Source of the DNA: a virus
Length of the DNA stretch: 42,223 nt
Virus record (IMG/VR): IMGVR_UViG_3300005882_000002
Coordinates: 1 to 42,223 of that record
Strand: one strand, 5' to 3'
Within the stretch, counting starts at the first letter, position 1, and every line of letters starts with the position of its first letter. The notes under the pieces were generated by a model. That model saw only the letters and a list, made by a program, of their open reading frames with translations. It did no database searches and was not told the DNA's origin. Both the position numbers and the translations under genes were made by a program. Shown here piece after piece: positions 25,181 through 35,150 of this stretch.

Positions 25181-28100
25181 ATGGATGAAAAGTTACAGCA
25201 GTTACTGCTTGATGCAAAGATAGCTGGGGCTTCCCCAGAGGAGCTTCAATCCATTGTCGATGAGTACAACGGAGGGGTTGATAGTGAAGTTCCTGATTTC
25301 TCTATGCTCACTGAAGGCTTAGACAACTTGTTGTTAGACGCTAAGATAAACGGCGCTGACAATGAGGAGCTTAACTTGATAACAGAAAGATACAAGAAGA
25401 CTGAGGCTGACCTTGAAATGGCTAGCCAACAGCAGTACCTAGAAACTTTAGATCCGGAGATAGCGCAAGCTGTTGATTCATTTGTCTTCAACCGTGAGGA
25501 GAAGATGGAGAACTACTTCAGAGAAAACTTTGACCTCAACAAGTATTACAGCAAATCGCAGTCTGGATTAGATTATGTAGCTCAGTTAGATGACAATCAA
25601 AAGAATGAGCTTAAGAATGAAGTTATTGATAACATCATAACTACTGATGGGTATGGTGATGCAGCTTTAGCACAGCTTCTTAAAGGAACTGATGAAGAAC
25701 TTTCTAAGAATATTCAGAGTGCAAAATTAAGTGCTAACGCTATAGCTACTGGTGAGCTAGTCGGTTCTGTTGGGCCAGCGGGTATGGCGTTTATCGGAGA
25801 GGAAGGCAGAGCAAAAGCAGATAGCGACATCTATGACGACTTAACTAAAAGATATATTAGTGAGGCTAACGGAAGGTTTCAAGGTGCTATTATGCGACAA
25901 GACTCAGAGGAGTTCCTTGCTACGCTTCCAGAGGAAAAAAGAAATGATCCCGCTTATTTACAGTCTATAGAAAATACTCTTAATAAAGAGTATGACATTA
26001 TTCTTGATCTAACAGGTGATGGGTATTCCTATAAGAAAGAGGGTAGGCTTCATGTTGTAGCTGACACTTGGGATTCAATGATGAAGAGTTTCTCTGAAAC
26101 TAGGACAGCTATAGGAACAATCTCAAGAGATGTTTTAGGTTACAGTGAAGAAGATGTAGCTAAATACAGAAAGGAACGTGGGGAGGTTATAGACGAAAGA
26201 ATGAAGGATGTAAGAACTCCATTAAAAACTATTTCTGAAAAGTTTGAGAGTGGAGACATCCTTGGGGGTATTAGTGATGGTATTGTTATGACGGGGGAGT
26301 CTGCTCCTATGATGGCTGCGGCTATAGGTACTGGACTTATTACACGTAATGCCAGAGCTGTAAGCGCAACGACTAAAGCTTTTCCTAAGCTAGCTAGAAC
26401 TTCGGCGGGATTTAAAAAAGCGCTAGCTGAAACAAAAAAGAAAAGAGGGCTGATAGCAAACATAAACACGTTAGGCGTAACCTCTGCCTACGGATCAGCA
26501 ACAACCTACAATAGGGTTCGTGACGAAAAGTGGTATAATGAATTAAGCGGTTGGGAGCAGGCTGGGTATATCGGAGTTATGGGTATAGCTGAAGGAGCCC
26601 CTGCTGCTGTTGGCGCTAGCTTGTTTAACAGCATGACAACTAAAACTCTTCAAGCTCTTGCTAGCGGAGAGGGCATAGGATCTATAGCTAAAGGCATGCT
26701 GATTAGGACTGGATTTGCAGGTTCTTCTGAAGCATTAACAGAAGGTTCTACTGCTGCTGTTCAGTACACTGCTGATATTGCTGCTAAAAGAGCAGGGGGT
26801 CTTATTGATCCTAAAACCGATAAGCTGATTGAGTTCAATGATGAAGACTTCTGGAGGCAAACAAAAGACGGGGCTTATGCTGGTCTTGTTATGGGTGCTG
26901 GTCTTGCTGGGCTAGGTGCGGGAGCAGGGCTTTCGATAAAAGCTGTTGGGTTGGCTGCGGCTTCTATGCCTGTTCTGCAAAGCCAAATGGTTATCAAGCA
27001 ACTTAGAAAAGATTTCGATGCAGAGAAAAGCAGAGAGGGTAGGGCTACCATAGGTCAAAGAATTATAAAGGCTGTTAAGGATGCAAGTAATATTGAGAGA
27101 GACAGAGAAGCGTTCTACACGCAAATATCTGAGGAGAATCAAGGAGACTTTGATCAGCTTGTAGGCTTACAAAACAACATCACTAGGCTAGCTATTGAGC
27201 ACACTAAGTCTAAAGGTAAAAGGAAGGCTGAGATTCGAGAAGAGATGGGTGGACTTCTTGAGAAGCGTAGTTCTATTGAGTCTAAGTATGATGCTGCTTT
27301 TGAGATTGACATTAAGTCAGAAAGGCGTAGGATTTTTACAGCAGCTACTAAGCTAGATAAAAGGTTTGGTGGTTATGGTGAAGTGTTTGGTGATCAAGAT
27401 TCTGTTACCGTTACCGAAGGAAATGCAGATGAAGTACTAGATAACATATTAGATTCTAATATCTCAGATGCTGACTTAGAGGTTAAGATGGGGCTCGACC
27501 CTGTTACGGTTAGCACTGTAGAGGCAGTTAGAGATGGACTAGTCAATGCTGTTAAGGTTGTTAAGGCTTTATCAAAGATGGTTGACCCTAAGACGGGTAA
27601 GAAGCCTAAGCTAGTTATTCATAAGACTGCTGATTCGTTTATTAAAGGAACTGGTGAAGCTCCATCTAGAGGGGTTTGGAAAGGTAAGGGCGAGATACAC
27701 TTGCTTGCGCCTGCTATTAAAAACAACACTGCATACCACGAAGCCTATCACGATTTTGTTTTAGAAAATCTTGGGGTTAGTAAAGTAGCTAAGCTAGCGG
27801 CAGCGTTAGCAAAAGGAGTTAAGGGAGATGCTAGAGCTAGGTATGCGAACTTCTTGAGAGGCTATGTTGGTGATCGAGATGTAAACATCGATGAGAAGAA
27901 CTTAGCTAAAACTATTGAGCAGAATCCAGACTTGTTTGGTGAGGAGTTCTTGGTTGAGCTGCTTGGTGATCTTAGTTCGGAGAACGTATCTATAGAGTTT
28001 AAGAAGGGAGTCATAGACAGCTTTATGAGCTTCATAGCTCCGGCACTAGGTAAGATCGGAGTCAACATAGACGTAGACAAGATCAATAATAGAGCTAAGC

Positions 28101-31100
28101 TACAAGATGTAGTGAACGCTATTGAGAAGGCTACAGGACAGCTTCGTGAAGGAAAGGCTGTAGAGGCTGTTGAAGATATTGATGCAGCGGTTGAGGTTAC
28201 TGAGGATGTTGATGTAGATGAGACTACTACTAAGCAAGCAGATGATGACGCTGAAAGCAAGGCTCAAGTAATAGAGGAGCTTTCTCAAAGACCTGGTCTT
28301 CAATCTCTCTTAGATGCTACTGGATTAACAGAAGCAGATATAGAACAAAGGAAATCTGAACTTAAACTACCAGAGTCTCAAAGACAAAAGAGAGTACCAA
28401 CAATTGTAAATGGACTTCAAGAATATACTGATGGAGAAATTACTCAGCAAGAGTATCTTGAAACTGTTCGCAAAGATTCCCCAATTAGACTATTTGATTC
28501 TGTTCCAGAGATACCGAGTGTATTAGACATGGCTGGTGCGCTTAAAAAGAACTTGCTAGACTCTGGTATTATTGGCGTAAACAAGCAGATACCTGAATCA
28601 TACTACATTGGTTTAAGGTTAGACATTAGTGCATATGATAAATACGACACTTGGGTAGTGTCTACACATCAAGGTAAAAAATCTGAAGCAAGATCACCTT
28701 ACCTTGGAGGAAAGATTATAGGGTACGCTCAAACAGCTTTGATTACAAACGCTACGTTTGACTCTACACCAAGGGCTGCTTACAAAATTGCAATGGGACT
28801 TGATAAAACTACTATTGCTAGAATGTTTGGGGATAACGTGAACCACGATTCAGCAGAGCTTAAGGCTAGGGCTGAAGAAATTATGGCTGGTTCTGAATAC
28901 AATGTAGATCAGAAAGAAATTGGTGTACAAGAAGGGTGGGTTCAAGTGGGTATGAATCCGTTTAGGCATAGTTGGTTCTACGATAAGCGTGATGGATTAC
29001 CTGTTTCTACTGCATCTGAAATCATTCAGATTGGAGCTTTAGTTTTAGCGAAGAACACTGAGAAGATTAGTGTCGCAGATCCACGTTTTGAATTCAATAT
29101 TGGGGATAAGGAGAATGTTAAGAACATTAAGTTCCAAAAAATAACTGAGGAAATTGTTGATGGCGTAGATAATCAAGAGGCTATTATTGATACTCCTATC
29201 TCTATTAATTCTAGAGTGCTTGGGGATGCGCCAAAGAAACAGCAGATAGATGTTTCTGATACATACATGGCTAATGAAAAGGTTGTAGATATAACCAACC
29301 TTGTTCGTGACTTTGAGAAGGATAATGGTCGATCTCCAAATGTTTGGATTTGGATGGGGGATCAACTTAAAAGAGGTGAGTATTTTAACCCTGAGACTGG
29401 TGTTAAAAATTCATTGCTTGGTGGTGTAGGGTTTTCTGTTGCTGAGGACATAGATACCGAGAATGCTGTATGGGCTTCTGGATTATCTATGAATACTCTT
29501 TCTACTAGAGTTGAGCAAGCGGATTTTATTTTCATTATGGCTGGATCACCTAATAGTGGTCACAACTTTTCTAAGGGATCTATAAACACCTTATTTGCTG
29601 AGATTGAAAATGGAATGAAGAACAACATCGGCAAAGAGTTTGGCGGTGTTGAAATTACTGATGGTTCTCTCGATGAGTTTATTAAGATTACTAATGAGCT
29701 TTTAAAGGAAGAGAAAAAGTCTAAGGGTGAAATGGCTCCCGTTAGCAACACGAAGAAGTGGTCTACGGTGCTTAAGGGTTTAAATGAAAACGGGAAAGAT
29801 CTAGCTGATTATCCAATAAGAAAAAGTGTTGTGGAGTTAATGCTCCATGAGGGTGCGGGTAAAAAGCATGGTCTAGAATTCCATAAGTTCCTTCACGATG
29901 ACCTTAAGGTTCCTAAGAAAGATGTGTTTAACGATCTGATTAGGGATGAGTATCTGTCAAAGCTAGACGCAAAGTATGGTGATATTGTTTCTATACTAAA
30001 GCCTACTAGCGTAAAGGAGAATGCTAACGACCATGACACTTATGCTAACACTATCATTGGTGAGTTTGTAGGCATACCTAGTGGTATATATAACGTAGCA
30101 GACATTGTCCCAAACAATGTTCTTCAAAGCCTAGCAAAAGAAGGGGCAGATATAGAGTCTCTTTCGAAGTCAGCTAAGATTAAAACTGCTGCTGGAGATG
30201 TTGGTGGCATTTACACTGGTGAAAACTTAGAGTCAATAATTTCTGAAATCAAATCCGTTAGTGAAGATCCTTCATCTGTAAGGAGTGTTGCAAAAGCTCA
30301 AGACAGCCTTATCAGCTTAGTCGCTGACTTCATTGAACAAGGAGTAGCAGATCCTTCTGTTCAAAGAGATGGGAGAAGAAAGAATCCTGTTGTGTCTATT
30401 GACAAAAGCGGTCAAGATACTTTGTTCCCTCACCTTTCTAGGAAGAATAAAAAAGAGATTATACAGATCCTCATTGACAACGGCTTGTCTAAGGAGTCAG
30501 CAGAGATTACCTATAAGCAAGCTGTGCTTTTCAAGAAGGGTCGTGTAGCGGGTAAGAAGCAAATTCAAAAGACTGTAGTTAATGTTCTTAAAAAGAACTT
30601 AAAACTAAAGACTACTGAAGCTAAGGACTTACAGAAAGAGCTTAACGAAATAAGAGAAAAGGCTAAGACTGTAGCTGAGTTTAGGAAGAAAGCTAGGGCG
30701 CTTATTAACGAGAGATCAAAGGAATTTAAGGTTAAGTTTACTGCGGCCCAGATTACAAAGGTGTTCGAGATTGCGATGAGTGCTAATCAAGTTAGCGCTA
30801 AAAGGTTAGCTAAGGAAGGTGATGCTTTCATGGATACCTTTATAGAAAGGATGTCTAAGATCTTTGATGCTCAAGACAAGAAGCAAGCGATGCAAGATTA
30901 TATCGATAGTGTTGCAAAGGCTAAGCAGATCATGGCTAAGATAAAGAGAAAGCTTAAGGCAACCAAGAAGGGTAAGGCTTTGAAGGCAAAGACAGCTTAC
31001 CTTTTACCTGCTACAAAGCTAGCTAACGTAGATGCTAATCTTATATCAGTAGAAAACATTGGGGAGTTTTTAAAAGCCTTAAATAAAACTCTAGAGACTG

Positions 31101-34100
31101 TCGAAAATATAACAGTCAGAAAAAACAAGAAGACTGGTGAGATTGAGGTAACGACAAAGAACAGACTTACGGCTTCTCAAGTCCAAGCTTTTGCAGATAC
31201 TTACTCAGAGATTGAAGCTTTCGGCAGGGATCTAAAGTTTACTAGAGCAGCAGAAAGAGCTGTTGAGAGAGCAGCTAAGAACGGTATCGAGACTACCGTT
31301 GAAGAGGAGAAGGCTAAGCTTGTTGAGAAGTATGAAAGAGGTTTGCTATCTGCTTCACTTAAAAGAATACAAGATCGTATTGATGAGTGGAACGAAGCTA
31401 ACCCAGACAATGAGAGAAGCATTGATAATCCTATAGACCTTGAGACTACTATCGATGAGCTGTCAGAAGAGCAGTCTCAGTTAGCGGAGATTAAAAAAGA
31501 AACCATCATCAAAGATGGTCTACTTCCGGTCATTCAAAAGAATCTAGATAGGCTGTTGCAAGACCCTGACGTAAGATCAATCTTGGGTATAAGTGATATA
31601 GATTCGTATGACGCTGACGCTCTCACTAAAAGAATGATGGGCATTGACCAAAGGGTTCTCATTCAGTTAGAGTTCAAGTTAGACTCTATGGTTCTGAATG
31701 GGGATGCGTATGGTATTGAGTATGTACGTGTGTACTTTGATGCTCTTGATGCTAGGAATAGATTAGCAGAGTTTAAGGATAACAACCCAAGGGTAAAAGC
31801 TAGAAGACCAACCTTGCTAGGTATTTCAGATCAGTTGATTACTAGCTTAGAGAATTATACAAGGCAGATGTTCCCTCAAGTAAACAGAAAGAAGTTGACT
31901 GAGGTTAGGGGAGGCTTAATGCTTGACAAGCTGTACAATAGGTTTGAAAATGCTGAGCAACTTATAGCTGAGTATGATTCGTTATTGGTTGATGAGATTA
32001 ATTCTATAAGTGAAGAGGAGGGCAATAGTGTTAAGACTTCATTTGATCAAGTATTAATGACCATCTTCTCAATGGCTAGACAAAAGCCAGAGACTAAGCT
32101 AGAAGCACAATGGTATAATGATCTTAGGGATGCACTAGACAACACTATAGAATACAACGAAGCTCAAAAGAGGGTGTTTGATAAAGACACTATTGAGCAA
32201 ATGAAGGAGGCACGTGATTTCTTGTTCTCTGGTACTGCTGATCTTAATGAGCTTATAGACAAAGTAACCTCTGAAAGGGAGAGTGACATTGTTCGAATGG
32301 TTGATTTTATAGCGTCTATGCACACTAGAAACACAGCTTCATTTGAAGGATATGTAAATAGGTTCTTAGGTAAGGAGTTAAAGCATGAGGATAACTACAC
32401 TCACTTTGATGTAAGGAAGCAAACTGGCAATGCAGCTCTTGATGAAGTGCTAGACACTAGATCTCTTCTTATGGAGAGCTTGTCTAATTCTAGCATAGAC
32501 AACATGAAGAAGATAGCCGGAGCTTCTATAGAAAGAAATCCACAAGCTATAGGTGAAGGAACTGTGTTAGGGTTAGACTTTTATGTGTCTAACATGGGTG
32601 CTATCCAAGAAAATATAATCCTAGAAAAGACAGCATCTACAGTAAGCGCAATAGTAAAGACTTATAATTCAGATGAGTTTAACTCGCTGATTGATGATAG
32701 TGAAACTAAGTCTAGTCTTAAGGCTAAGCTGTCTCAGCTTATATCAAAGGATAGGACTAACACATTCTTTGCTCTCAAGCCAGAAATTAAAGTGTTTGGT
32801 AGGTCGTTCCCTAATCCAATTATGGCCCTTCGTGCTGCCTCAGATGTCCTTGCTTTTGGTGGGCTTATCAATCAAACTATAGTACAGAGTACAGTTTTGT
32901 TAAATGTTATAGGTTATTCCTTTAATCCTGGTCAAGCAATAGCGCATCAAACAAAGATGTATAAGAACCTTTGGATGAGGTCTTTAAAGAGGGATAAGCT
33001 TTACAAGAAAGACTACGTTGTTCTTAGTGATGCTGAGAATGCACTACTTCAGCAGTCTTCTGTCTTCAGAAGGGATTACCAAGAGGGGCTTCTTAATGCT
33101 GCTAGTGGTCAGATGGAGTACGACAAAGGAAAGTTCAGAGGGGCTGTAGATAAAATGAGGGATTTCTCTTTAAGAAATCTAGTCAAGACTGACAAGCTAG
33201 CTGCTGTTGCGGGGTTCTTTACTTACTACGGGGACTACCTTATTAATGAGGGGGTTGTTGATAGCTATGACAAGATAGATTACAATGAGCAAGCGAGGCT
33301 TGTAAAAGAGGGAGACAAGACAGCCTTGGCTGCCCTTGATTACGCTAATGCAACAGTGAGTGCTACACAAGGGCCATCTACAGGAAGAGAGCAAACTGAG
33401 TTCTTCCAAAAAGATGACTCTGTGGTTCAGTTGCTTAGAGAGATATTCGTTAGGTATCAAAGGTTTGCATACAACAAGAAGGCTAGTATGAATGCTGCCG
33501 GAATGAAGCTTAGGCTTGGTGAAGATGCCTCTACTAAAGCAGAGGGAGCTAAAGAAATGGTTTCAATAATAACTGAAGCTGCGGTGTTCCATGCTGCAAA
33601 GATTGCTTTACTGCCTACTCTTTATCAAATAGGTTATTGGTTATTGTTTGATGATGATGAAGAGGCTGAGGACTTAAAGAAAAAGAACAGCAAGGCTTAT
33701 GATTATGCTGGCAGAATATTGCAAGACATTAATCCTGTTCCAGATATTCCTGTGCTTAATGACGCAGCAATACACAGCTTTAATAAGTACGTATTATTCC
33801 CCGCAACAACAAACCTAACAGAAGACTTTAAGGTTCTTGAATCAGACACTTATGATGATGGGTTTAAGAGGTGGGTTGAGTCTGGTAGAGGTATACCTGA
33901 ATACACGTTTAGTCCTTCAGTGGACAAGCCTAATTTTATTCTTAATAATCTAGGTGTTTATGGGCAGACTATACAGAAAACTATAGAGCCATTAAGCAAC
34001 TTAAAGACATTTAATGCTGATGGATATATAACTTCATCTACAGGAAAGAAGTACTACGTAAGGCCAGAGGATAAAGACAAGATGAAGATGCACTTAATAT

Positions 34101-34669
34101 TCACTGGCATCCAACAGCTTGCGGCTTTTGGTGGTATTGGAGTTAAGGAAATTTCTAGTATGACAAAGAAGCTAGATGATCAAGCTAAACGTAGAGCCCT
34201 TAAGAGTGACTTCGAACTATTGTCTTATGAGAAAACACTTTACTTTGATTTATTAAAAAATCAAAAGGATGGTCTTGATTTGATTGAAGACTACGGGGTT
34301 GACATGGCTCCTGAGATATTGCGTAGTAAGCTTGAAGAGCTAGATCCAAATGATCCTACGGCTCTTGCTAAAGCTTATAGACAAATTAAATCTGGTGGAA
34401 AGATCGCTGGGTTTGAGTCTTACTTAAAGAAAAAATTTCCTGATCACTATGGTAAGTTCATAAGAGATGTCAAAAACATCTCCAAGGCTGACTCAAAAAG
34501 TGTAGAGGTGTTAAGGCGAAACGCTATAGATGATATTACAAGTAACTATTCTGACGAGGATGCTGAAGTATTTCAATTAATGCTTGATAACTATCTTAGC
34601 GTTATGAGTCCAGGTAAGTTGGAGACTTATAAAAACATCCTATACAGAAACCCAATTGAGGAAGATTAA
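25181..34669 (+). CDS. Giant polyvalent ejection protein with HEAYH metallopeptidase motif
   Basis: The 3162-residue protein is the largest here, in the place of T7 gp16. Visible parts in order: two N-terminal helical repeats ending LDAKIAGASPEEL and LDAKINGADNEEL (about 5-75); a hydrophobic glycine/alanine-rich segment (about 563-600) suited to membrane entry; HEAYH (H853, E854, H857) with a downstream EEFLVELLGDL (about 921-931), the layout of a zinc metallopeptidase; and a large polyvalent protein-associated domain at about 1100-1310, including MNPFRHSWFYDKRDGLPVST. Long charged helices follow (about 1800-2100), and near 2800 a hydrophobic ALLPTLYQIGYWLL. It is presumably ejected with the DNA. 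No lytic transglycosylase motif was found by eye. Confidence 0.8.
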   Translation: MDEKLQQLLLDAKIAGASPEELQSIVDEYNGGVDSEVPDFSMLTEGLDNLLLDAKINGADNEELNLITERYKKTEADLEMASQQQYLETLDPEIAQAVDSFVFNREEKMENYFRENFDLNKYYSKSQSGLDYVAQLDDNQKNELKNEVIDNIITTDGYGDAALAQLLKGTDEELSKNIQSAKLSANAIATGELVGSVGPAGMAFIGEEGRAKADSDIYDDLTKRYISEANGRFQGAIMRQDSEEFLATLPEEKRNDPAYLQSIENTLNKEYDIILDLTGDGYSYKKEGRLHVVADTWDSMMKSFSETRTAIGTISRDVLGYSEEDVAKYRKERGEVIDERMKDVRTPLKTISEKFESGDILGGISDGIVMTGESAPMMAAAIGTGLITRNARAVSATTKAFPKLARTSAGFKKALAETKKKRGLIANINTLGVTSAYGSATTYNRVRDEKWYNELSGWEQAGYIGVMGIAEGAPAAVGASLFNSMTTKTLQALASGEGIGSIAKGMLIRTGFAGSSEALTEGSTAAVQYTADIAAKRAGGLIDPKTDKLIEFNDEDFWRQTKDGAYAGLVMGAGLAGLGAGAGLSIKAVGLAAASMPVLQSQMVIKQLRKDFDAEKSREGRATIGQRIIKAVKDASNIERDREAFYTQISEENQGDFDQLVGLQNNITRLAIEHTKSKGKRKAEIREEMGGLLEKRSSIESKYDAAFEIDIKSERRRIFTAATKLDKRFGGYGEVFGDQDSVTVTEGNADEVLDNILDSNISDADLEVKMGLDPVTVSTVEAVRDGLVNAVKVVKALSKMVDPKTGKKPKLVIHKTADSFIKGTGEAPSRGVWKGKGEIHLLAPAIKNNTAYHEAYHDFVLENLGVSKVAKLAAALAKGVKGDARARYANFLRGYVGDRDVNIDEKNLAKTIEQNPDLFGEEFLVELLGDLSSENVSIEFKKGVIDSFMSFIAPALGKIGVNIDVDKINNRAKLQDVVNAIEKATGQLREGKAVEAVEDIDAAVEVTEDVDVDETTTKQADDDAESKAQVIEELSQRPGLQSLLDATGLTEADIEQRKSELKLPESQRQKRVPTIVNGLQEYTDGEITQQEYLETVRKDSPIRLFDSVPEIPSVLDMAGALKKNLLDSGIIGVNKQIPESYYIGLRLDISAYDKYDTWVVSTHQGKKSEARSPYLGGKIIGYAQTALITNATFDSTPRAAYKIAMGLDKTTIARMFGDNVNHDSAELKARAEEIMAGSEYNVDQKEIGVQEGWVQVGMNPFRHSWFYDKRDGLPVSTASEIIQIGALVLAKNTEKISVADPRFEFNIGDKENVKNIKFQKITEEIVDGVDNQEAIIDTPISINSRVLGDAPKKQQIDVSDTYMANEKVVDITNLVRDFEKDNGRSPNVWIWMGDQLKRGEYFNPETGVKNSLLGGVGFSVAEDIDTENAVWASGLSMNTLSTRVEQADFIFIMAGSPNSGHNFSKGSINTLFAEIENGMKNNIGKEFGGVEITDGSLDEFIKITNELLKEEKKSKGEMAPVSNTKKWSTVLKGLNENGKDLADYPIRKSVVELMLHEGAGKKHGLEFHKFLHDDLKVPKKDVFNDLIRDEYLSKLDAKYGDIVSILKPTSVKENANDHDTYANTIIGEFVGIPSGIYNVADIVPNNVLQSLAKEGADIESLSKSAKIKTAAGDVGGIYTGENLESIISEIKSVSEDPSSVRSVAKAQDSLISLVADFIEQGVADPSVQRDGRRKNPVVSIDKSGQDTLFPHLSRKNKKEIIQILIDNGLSKESAEITYKQAVLFKKGRVAGKKQIQKTVVNVLKKNLKLKTTEAKDLQKELNEIREKAKTVAEFRKKARALINERSKEFKVKFTAAQITKVFEIAMSANQVSAKRLAKEGDAFMDTFIERMSKIFDAQDKKQAMQDYIDSVAKAKQIMAKIKRKLKATKKGKALKAKTAYLLPATKLANVDANLISVENIGEFLKALNKTLETVENITVRKNKKTGEIEVTTKNRLTASQVQAFADTYSEIEAFGRDLKFTRAAERAVERAAKNGIETTVEEEKAKLVEKYERGLLSASLKRIQDRIDEWNEANPDNERSIDNPIDLETTIDELSEEQSQLAEIKKETIIKDGLLPVIQKNLDRLLQDPDVRSILGISDIDSYDADALTKRMMGIDQRVLIQLEFKLDSMVLNGDAYGIEYVRVYFDALDARNRLAEFKDNNPRVKARRPTLLGISDQLITSLENYTRQMFPQVNRKKLTEVRGGLMLDKLYNRFENAEQLIAEYDSLLVDEINSISEEEGNSVKTSFDQVLMTIFSMARQKPETKLEAQWYNDLRDALDNTIEYNEAQKRVFDKDTIEQMKEARDFLFSGTADLNELIDKVTSERESDIVRMVDFIASMHTRNTASFEGYVNRFLGKELKHEDNYTHFDVRKQTGNAALDEVLDTRSLLMESLSNSSIDNMKKIAGASIERNPQAIGEGTVLGLDFYVSNMGAIQENIILEKTASTVSAIVKTYNSDEFNSLIDDSETKSSLKAKLSQLISKDRTNTFFALKPEIKVFGRSFPNPIMALRAASDVLAFGGLINQTIVQSTVLLNVIGYSFNPGQAIAHQTKMYKNLWMRSLKRDKLYKKDYVVLSDAENALLQQSSVFRRDYQEGLLNAASGQMEYDKGKFRGAVDKMRDFSLRNLVKTDKLAAVAGFFTYYGDYLINEGVVDSYDKIDYNEQARLVKEGDKTALAALDYANATVSATQGPSTGREQTEFFQKDDSVVQLLREIFVRYQRFAYNKKASMNAAGMKLRLGEDASTKAEGAKEMVSIITEAAVFHAAKIALLPTLYQIGYWLLFDDDEEAEDLKKKNSKAYDYAGRILQDINPVPDIPVLNDAAIHSFNKYVLFPATTNLTEDFKVLESDTYDDGFKRWVESGRGIPEYTFSPSVDKPNFILNNLGVYGQTIQKTIEPLSNLKTFNADGYITSSTGKKYYVRPEDKDKMKMHLIFTGIQQLAAFGGIGVKEISSMTKKLDDQAKRRALKSDFELLSYEKTLYFDLLKNQKDGLDLIEDYGVDMAPEILRSKLEELDPNDPTALAKAYRQIKSGGKIAGFESYLKKKFPDHYGKFIRDVKNISKADSKSVEVLRRNAIDDITSNYSDEDAEVFQLMLDNYLSVMSPGKLETYKNILYRNPIEED

Positions 34670-34679
34670 TAATAACATT

Positions 34680-35150
34680 ATGAAACTAGAAGTATTAAGA
34701 ATAAGCTCGCAGTCTGATTCTACAAATGGAGTTCTGTATAAAGTAAATACAGATGGCAGTAGAGATTTCTTGGCTTACACGCTAGAGGACGAAGAGAGAG
34801 ATGAGAAAGTAATGCATGAGACTAGGATTCCTTCGGGTACTTATAGGATTACTCTAAGAACAGTTGGGGGATTTAACGCTAAGTATGCAAAGAGATTCAA
34901 GGACATTCACAAGGGTATGCTATGGGTGCGTGACGTACCTAATTTCCAGTATATACTTATTCATTGCGGTAATACTGACGAGCATACTAGTGGTTGCTTA
35001 TTGCTTGGTAAAACTCAGACGAGCAATAAAGATACGAAGGATGGGTTCATAGGTAAGTCTACTCAGGCTTACTTTGATGTGTACCCACCAATAGCTGAGG
35101 CTCTTGAAAATGGAGAGGATGTATCTATCACATATATAGATCACGCATAA
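34680..35150 (+). CDS. DUF5675-like protein, L,D-transpeptidase-type site, possible lysis enzyme
   Basis: The ATG at 34680 gives 156 residues; an in-frame TTG at 34656 would overlap the giant gene and is rejected. The segments TLEDEERDEKVMHETRIPSG, YRITLRT and ILIHCGNTDEHTSGCLLLGK match the conserved blocks of DUF5675, found in many phages of Bacteroidota. The HxGN...TSGC pattern resembles the His/Cys active site of YkuD L,D-transpeptidases, suggesting action on peptidoglycan cross-links. Neighbouring holin-like genes favour a lysis or cell-wall role. It has no signal peptide, so it would need a holin or act inside the virion. Confidence 0.65.
   Translation: MKLEVLRISSQSDSTNGVLYKVNTDGSRDFLAYTLEDEERDEKVMHETRIPSGTYRITLRTVGGFNAKYAKRFKDIHKGMLWVRDVPNFQYILIHCGNTDEHTSGCLLLGKTQTSNKDTKDGFIGKSTQAYFDVYPPIAEALENGEDVSITYIDHA

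Noticed and set aside
27862-28260. Minus-strand frame of 132 residues, serine-rich, within the giant gene
   Set aside because: Antisense of the E/D/K/V-rich segment of the giant protein; the composition is a direct result of the complementary codons.
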